Of a stretch of 7,870 nucleotides of DNA, positions 6,451 to 7,870 are shown one piece after another (position 1 is the stretch's first letter; each line of letters begins with the position of its first letter). A program made the translations under genes and the position numbers. Source of the DNA: Alphaproteobacteria bacterium UBA3002 (GTDB taxonomy: Bacteria; Pseudomonadota; Alphaproteobacteria; Rickettsiales; UBA3002); the NCBI GenBank assembly GCA_002346425.1, contig DDZS01000027.1:1-7870 (forward strand). Reading direction: 5' to 3'. The notes beneath the pieces are model-generated. The model was not told the origin of the DNA, searched no databases, and saw only the letters and a list, made by a program, of their open reading frames with translations.

Positions 6451-7511
6451 GCCTGCGCTCCTAACATCTTCTCGCTGGTGGATGTAACCACTTTAGCCAC
6501 ATGGGTTTTAGATAGGTGCGAGTATCGCTTCACCATGTCATAGCTCTTATGACCAAGCGCCTCGGCAATATCCGATGGGCTTGCGCCATTCATCGCCATG
6601 TAGCTGGCCGCCGTGTGGCGCAGATCATGAAAGCGGAAATCGGTAATGCCAGCCCGTGCCATTGCCCGCCGCCACTCCACCTCGATATTGATCGGCGTGC
6701 CATTGCGTGAGCAGAAAACAAAGGGTGACTTACGCGGACAGTATTCCAGCCACTCGGCCAGCATCTCCACCAGTTTATCCCATAGATAGAGCTGGCGCGG
6801 ATCGCCGTTCTTGGTGTCATACGCCACGGCTACCTGACGCTGTAAATCCACATCCTTACGCTTGAGGCCCAGAATCTCGCTCTTTCGTGCGCCGGTTGAT
6901 AGAGCAAACACCACGATAAGGTGCAGCGGCTTCTTTTCTTCCAGCACGCAGGCGGTGAGCAATGCCTCCCGCTCGGCATCGGAGAGGAAGCGCACACGCC
7001 CGCGAGGTTCACGCGGCTTTTCGATCTTTTTGATTGGGTTGGCGTCGAGCCATCCCCATTTATCAATTGCGGTATTGATTACATGATTCAGCGCCGAGAG
7101 ATAGCGGTTCACAGTGGCAGGCTTTCGCTTGCTGTAATTCCTACCCGCCAGCTCCTCGGTGCAATCGTTGATTAAATAGGGGGTGAGGTTGGAAAGTCGG
7201 CAATCCTTAAGCCGTGAGTGCCACCATTCCAATTGCTTGCTCTGGGCCTCGATGTACCCTTTATTGGTGGTTTTGCTGCTAAGCACCGAATTTTTATAGC
7301 GAGCAATCATGTCGCCCACCGTGTGCTTTTCCGCCGCATACGATGCGCCATGACGCATCGCGCGCTTATCGCTTTCCATCATCACACCCCATGCGCGGGC
7401 CTCATCAAGCCGCTCGAATGTCGCTGTTTTGGATGGATAGCCACGCATCTGCACGCGCACGCGATAACTCGCCTTGCCGTTCTTTTTGATGCGCTTTTCG
7501 ATGCTGGCCAT
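6447..7511 (-). CDS. int: Tyrosine recombinase / phage integrase
   Basis: With the ATG at 7511 this is 354 residues. It would catalyse site-specific recombination between phage and host attachment sites through a 3'-phosphotyrosine intermediate. The N-terminus (about 2-50) is an arm-type DNA-binding domain (IEKRIKKNGKASYRVRVQMR), the middle (about 62-160) a SAM-like core-binding domain, and the rest the catalytic domain. Catalytic residues are visible: Arg209 in STGARKSEI, Lys234 in DTKNGDPR, His295 and Arg298 in HDLRHTAAS, His321 in ALGHKS and nucleophile Tyr330 in VKRYSHL. The frame stays open to a GTG at 7553, but ATG 7511 is preferred because an upstream small ORF stops one base before it and the family's usual MASI-type N-terminus begins there. 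Its stop overlaps the next gene. It lies between a gapR-like gene and the terminase module rather than beside an obvious attachment site. Confidence 0.95.
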   Translation of the reverse strand: MASIEKRIKKNGKASYRVRVQMRGYPSKTATFERLDEARAWGVMMESDKRAMRHGASYAAEKHTVGDMIARYKNSVLSSKTTNKGYIEAQSKQLEWWHSRLKDCRLSNLTPYLINDCTEELAGRNYSKRKPATVNRYLSALNHVINTAIDKWGWLDANPIKKIEKPREPRGRVRFLSDAEREALLTACVLEEKKPLHLIVVFALSTGARKSEILGLKRKDVDLQRQVAVAYDTKNGDPRQLYLWDKLVEMLAEWLEYCPRKSPFVFCSRNGTPINIEVEWRRAMARAGITDFRFHDLRHTAASYMAMNGASPSDIAEALGHKSYDMVKRYSHLSKTHVAKVVTSTSEKMLGAQA

Positions 7512-7512
7512 T

Positions 7513-7692
7513 TCACTTGCTCTTTTTTCGATTCCGCTTCTTTTTTGCGGCACGCTGGATTTGTATAACTCCCGTTTTGCCGCTTCTTTTTTGTGAAGTT
7601 ATCGGCTTTGAGTTGATTACCCTTAAGTCATCCCCCAGTTTTAGATAATCAGGCGCGGTCAAATATATCGAACTGAGAAACTGCCTAAACAT
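7513..7692 (-). CDS. Unrecognised 59-residue very basic protein upstream of int
   Basis: The ATG at 7692 opens a 59-residue frame ending in TGA one base before the integrase ATG. About 16 residues are Lys/Arg against 3 Asp, and the C-terminus is almost entirely basic (AAKKKRNRKKSK). The N-terminal third is more hydrophobic (MFRQFLSSIYLTAPDYLKLG). A GAGGG lies 5 bases upstream of the ATG, inside the end of the gapR-like gene, whose stop it overlaps by 8 bases. That arrangement (good ribosome site, short overlap, stop against the next start) supports a real, coupled gene. I do not recognise a family. Its position just before int is where excisionases or other recombination directionality factors sit, and high basicity suits nucleic-acid binding, but there is no helix-turn-helix I can identify. 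A longer frame from TTG 7722 exists but is less likely. Confidence 0.6.
   Translation of the reverse strand: MFRQFLSSIYLTAPDYLKLGDDLRVINSKPITSQKRSGKTGVIQIQRAAKKKRNRKKSK
7534..7593. repeat. Two exact 14-bp direct repeats just upstream of int
   Basis: CCGCTTCTTTTTTG (plus strand) occurs at 7534-7547 and 7580-7593, offset 46 bases, so the copies are in different reading frames of the small basic ORF. The first copy ends 23 bases upstream of the integrase ATG. They may be binding sites for a recombination or regulatory protein, or simply A-rich basic-codon coincidence. Confidence 0.6.
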
Positions 7693-7870
7693 CTTCGCCC
7701 TCAAACAATGGCAGCATGCCAAGCGCTTTCATGTAGGTATCGAGCAAGTGTTGTTGTTCATCACGCTCGTTATGATCCAACTGGCGAAGCTTCAATATTC
7801 GGCGAATGGTTTTTACGTCGAAACCGTTGCCCTTAGCTTCGGCAAAAACCTCGCGAATATCTGTAGCGAT
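7685..7870 (-). CDS. GapR/DUF2312 family nucleoid-associated protein, C-terminal part (5' end beyond window)
   Basis: The minus-strand frame entering at the right edge encodes the last 61 residues of a GapR-like protein. The hallmark segment REVFAEAKGNGFDVKTIRRI is followed by LKLRQLD, the acidic ERDEQQ helix and LLDTYMKALGM, as in DUF2312 proteins. GapR binds overtwisted AT-rich DNA as a clamp and assists topoisomerases in Caulobacter; homologues occur in alphaproteobacterial chromosomes and in their phages. This copy continues for ten residues after the usual LGM ending (LPLFEGEDV plus preceding residues), a tail I do not associate with the Caulobacter protein. Its stop TAG overlaps the start of the small basic ORF by 8 bases, which ties it to the integrase operon and favours a phage gene over a chromosomal one. 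The N-terminal coiled-coil and the start are outside the window. Confidence 0.88.
   Translation of the reverse strand: MATDIREVFAEAKGNGFDVKTIRRILKLRQLDHNERDEQQHLLDTYMKALGMLPLFEGEDV
7698..7702 (-). promoter_or_regulatory. Ribosome binding site of the small basic ORF
   Basis: GAGGG on the minus strand, 5 bases before ATG 7692, embedded in the last codons of the gapR-like gene. It decides the ATG start over the TTG at 7722. Confidence 0.6.

Noticed and set aside
6590..7066. Two minus-strand frames of 76 and 78 codons inside int
   Set aside because: They are in another frame within the catalytic domain of an intact integrase and give Trp/Arg/Ser-rich sequences typical of shifted reading; int itself is uninterrupted.
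7512..7553. Upstream extension of int to GTG 7553
   Set aside because: No ribosome binding site at a suitable distance, and it would overlap the well-supported small basic ORF; ATG 7511 fits the family's N-terminus.
7218..7568. Plus-strand open frame of 116 codons opposite the integrase N-terminus
   Set aside because: It is antisense to int and the small basic ORF and shows only low-complexity His/Ala/Arg-rich sequence; a shadow frame.
1..7870. CRISPR array, rRNA, tRNA or insertion sequence
   Set aside because: No regularly spaced repeats, no RNA gene signatures, and no transposase or terminal inverted repeats were seen on either strand.

Overview
The window looks like part of a temperate tailed phage (a prophage or phage genome) from an alphaproteobacterium. 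Every supported gene is on the minus strand, so transcription runs from high to low coordinates, and almost every junction is a short overlap or a gap of a few bases. The alphaproteobacterial assignment rests mainly on a GapR/DUF2312 protein at the right edge, a family typical of that class and its phages. The packaging and head genes are of the lambda/HK97 siphovirus type. Host genus cannot be determined from this window.

Right part (about 7870 to 5631), in transcription order: the 3' end of a gapR-like gene, an unrecognised 59-residue very basic protein, a tyrosine integrase, a small cysteine-rich DUF6527-like protein, and a DUF1643 protein. These five genes are packed without intergenic space. 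The small basic ORF is supported by a good ribosome binding site, an 8-base overlap with the end of gapR and a stop one base before the likely integrase start.

Middle (about 5630 to 5521): the only real non-coding gap, 110 bases, holding two short GC-rich dyads. It lies directly upstream of the small terminase gene, which is where lambda-like phages keep their cos site. I propose this only as a hypothesis.

Left part (5520 to 1): the DNA packaging and head module in canonical lambda order, namely small terminase (Nu1 type), large terminase (GpA type), a gpW-like head-tail joining protein carrying an extra N-terminal domain, a lambda-type portal, and a fused HK97-type prohead protease (S78) plus major capsid protein that runs off the left edge. 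TerS and TerL cut and package DNA through the portal, the protease matures the capsid, and the gpW-like protein would close the head vertex. The first 1163 bases are one long minus-strand reading frame that is open at the window edge.

The points most worth following are the placement of the integrase between a gapR-like gene and the terminase module with no visible attachment site, the unrecognised small basic protein, the two small cargo genes (one with an exact in-frame 16-bp repeat), the candidate cos region, and the protease-capsid fusion with a possible internal start for capsid alone.
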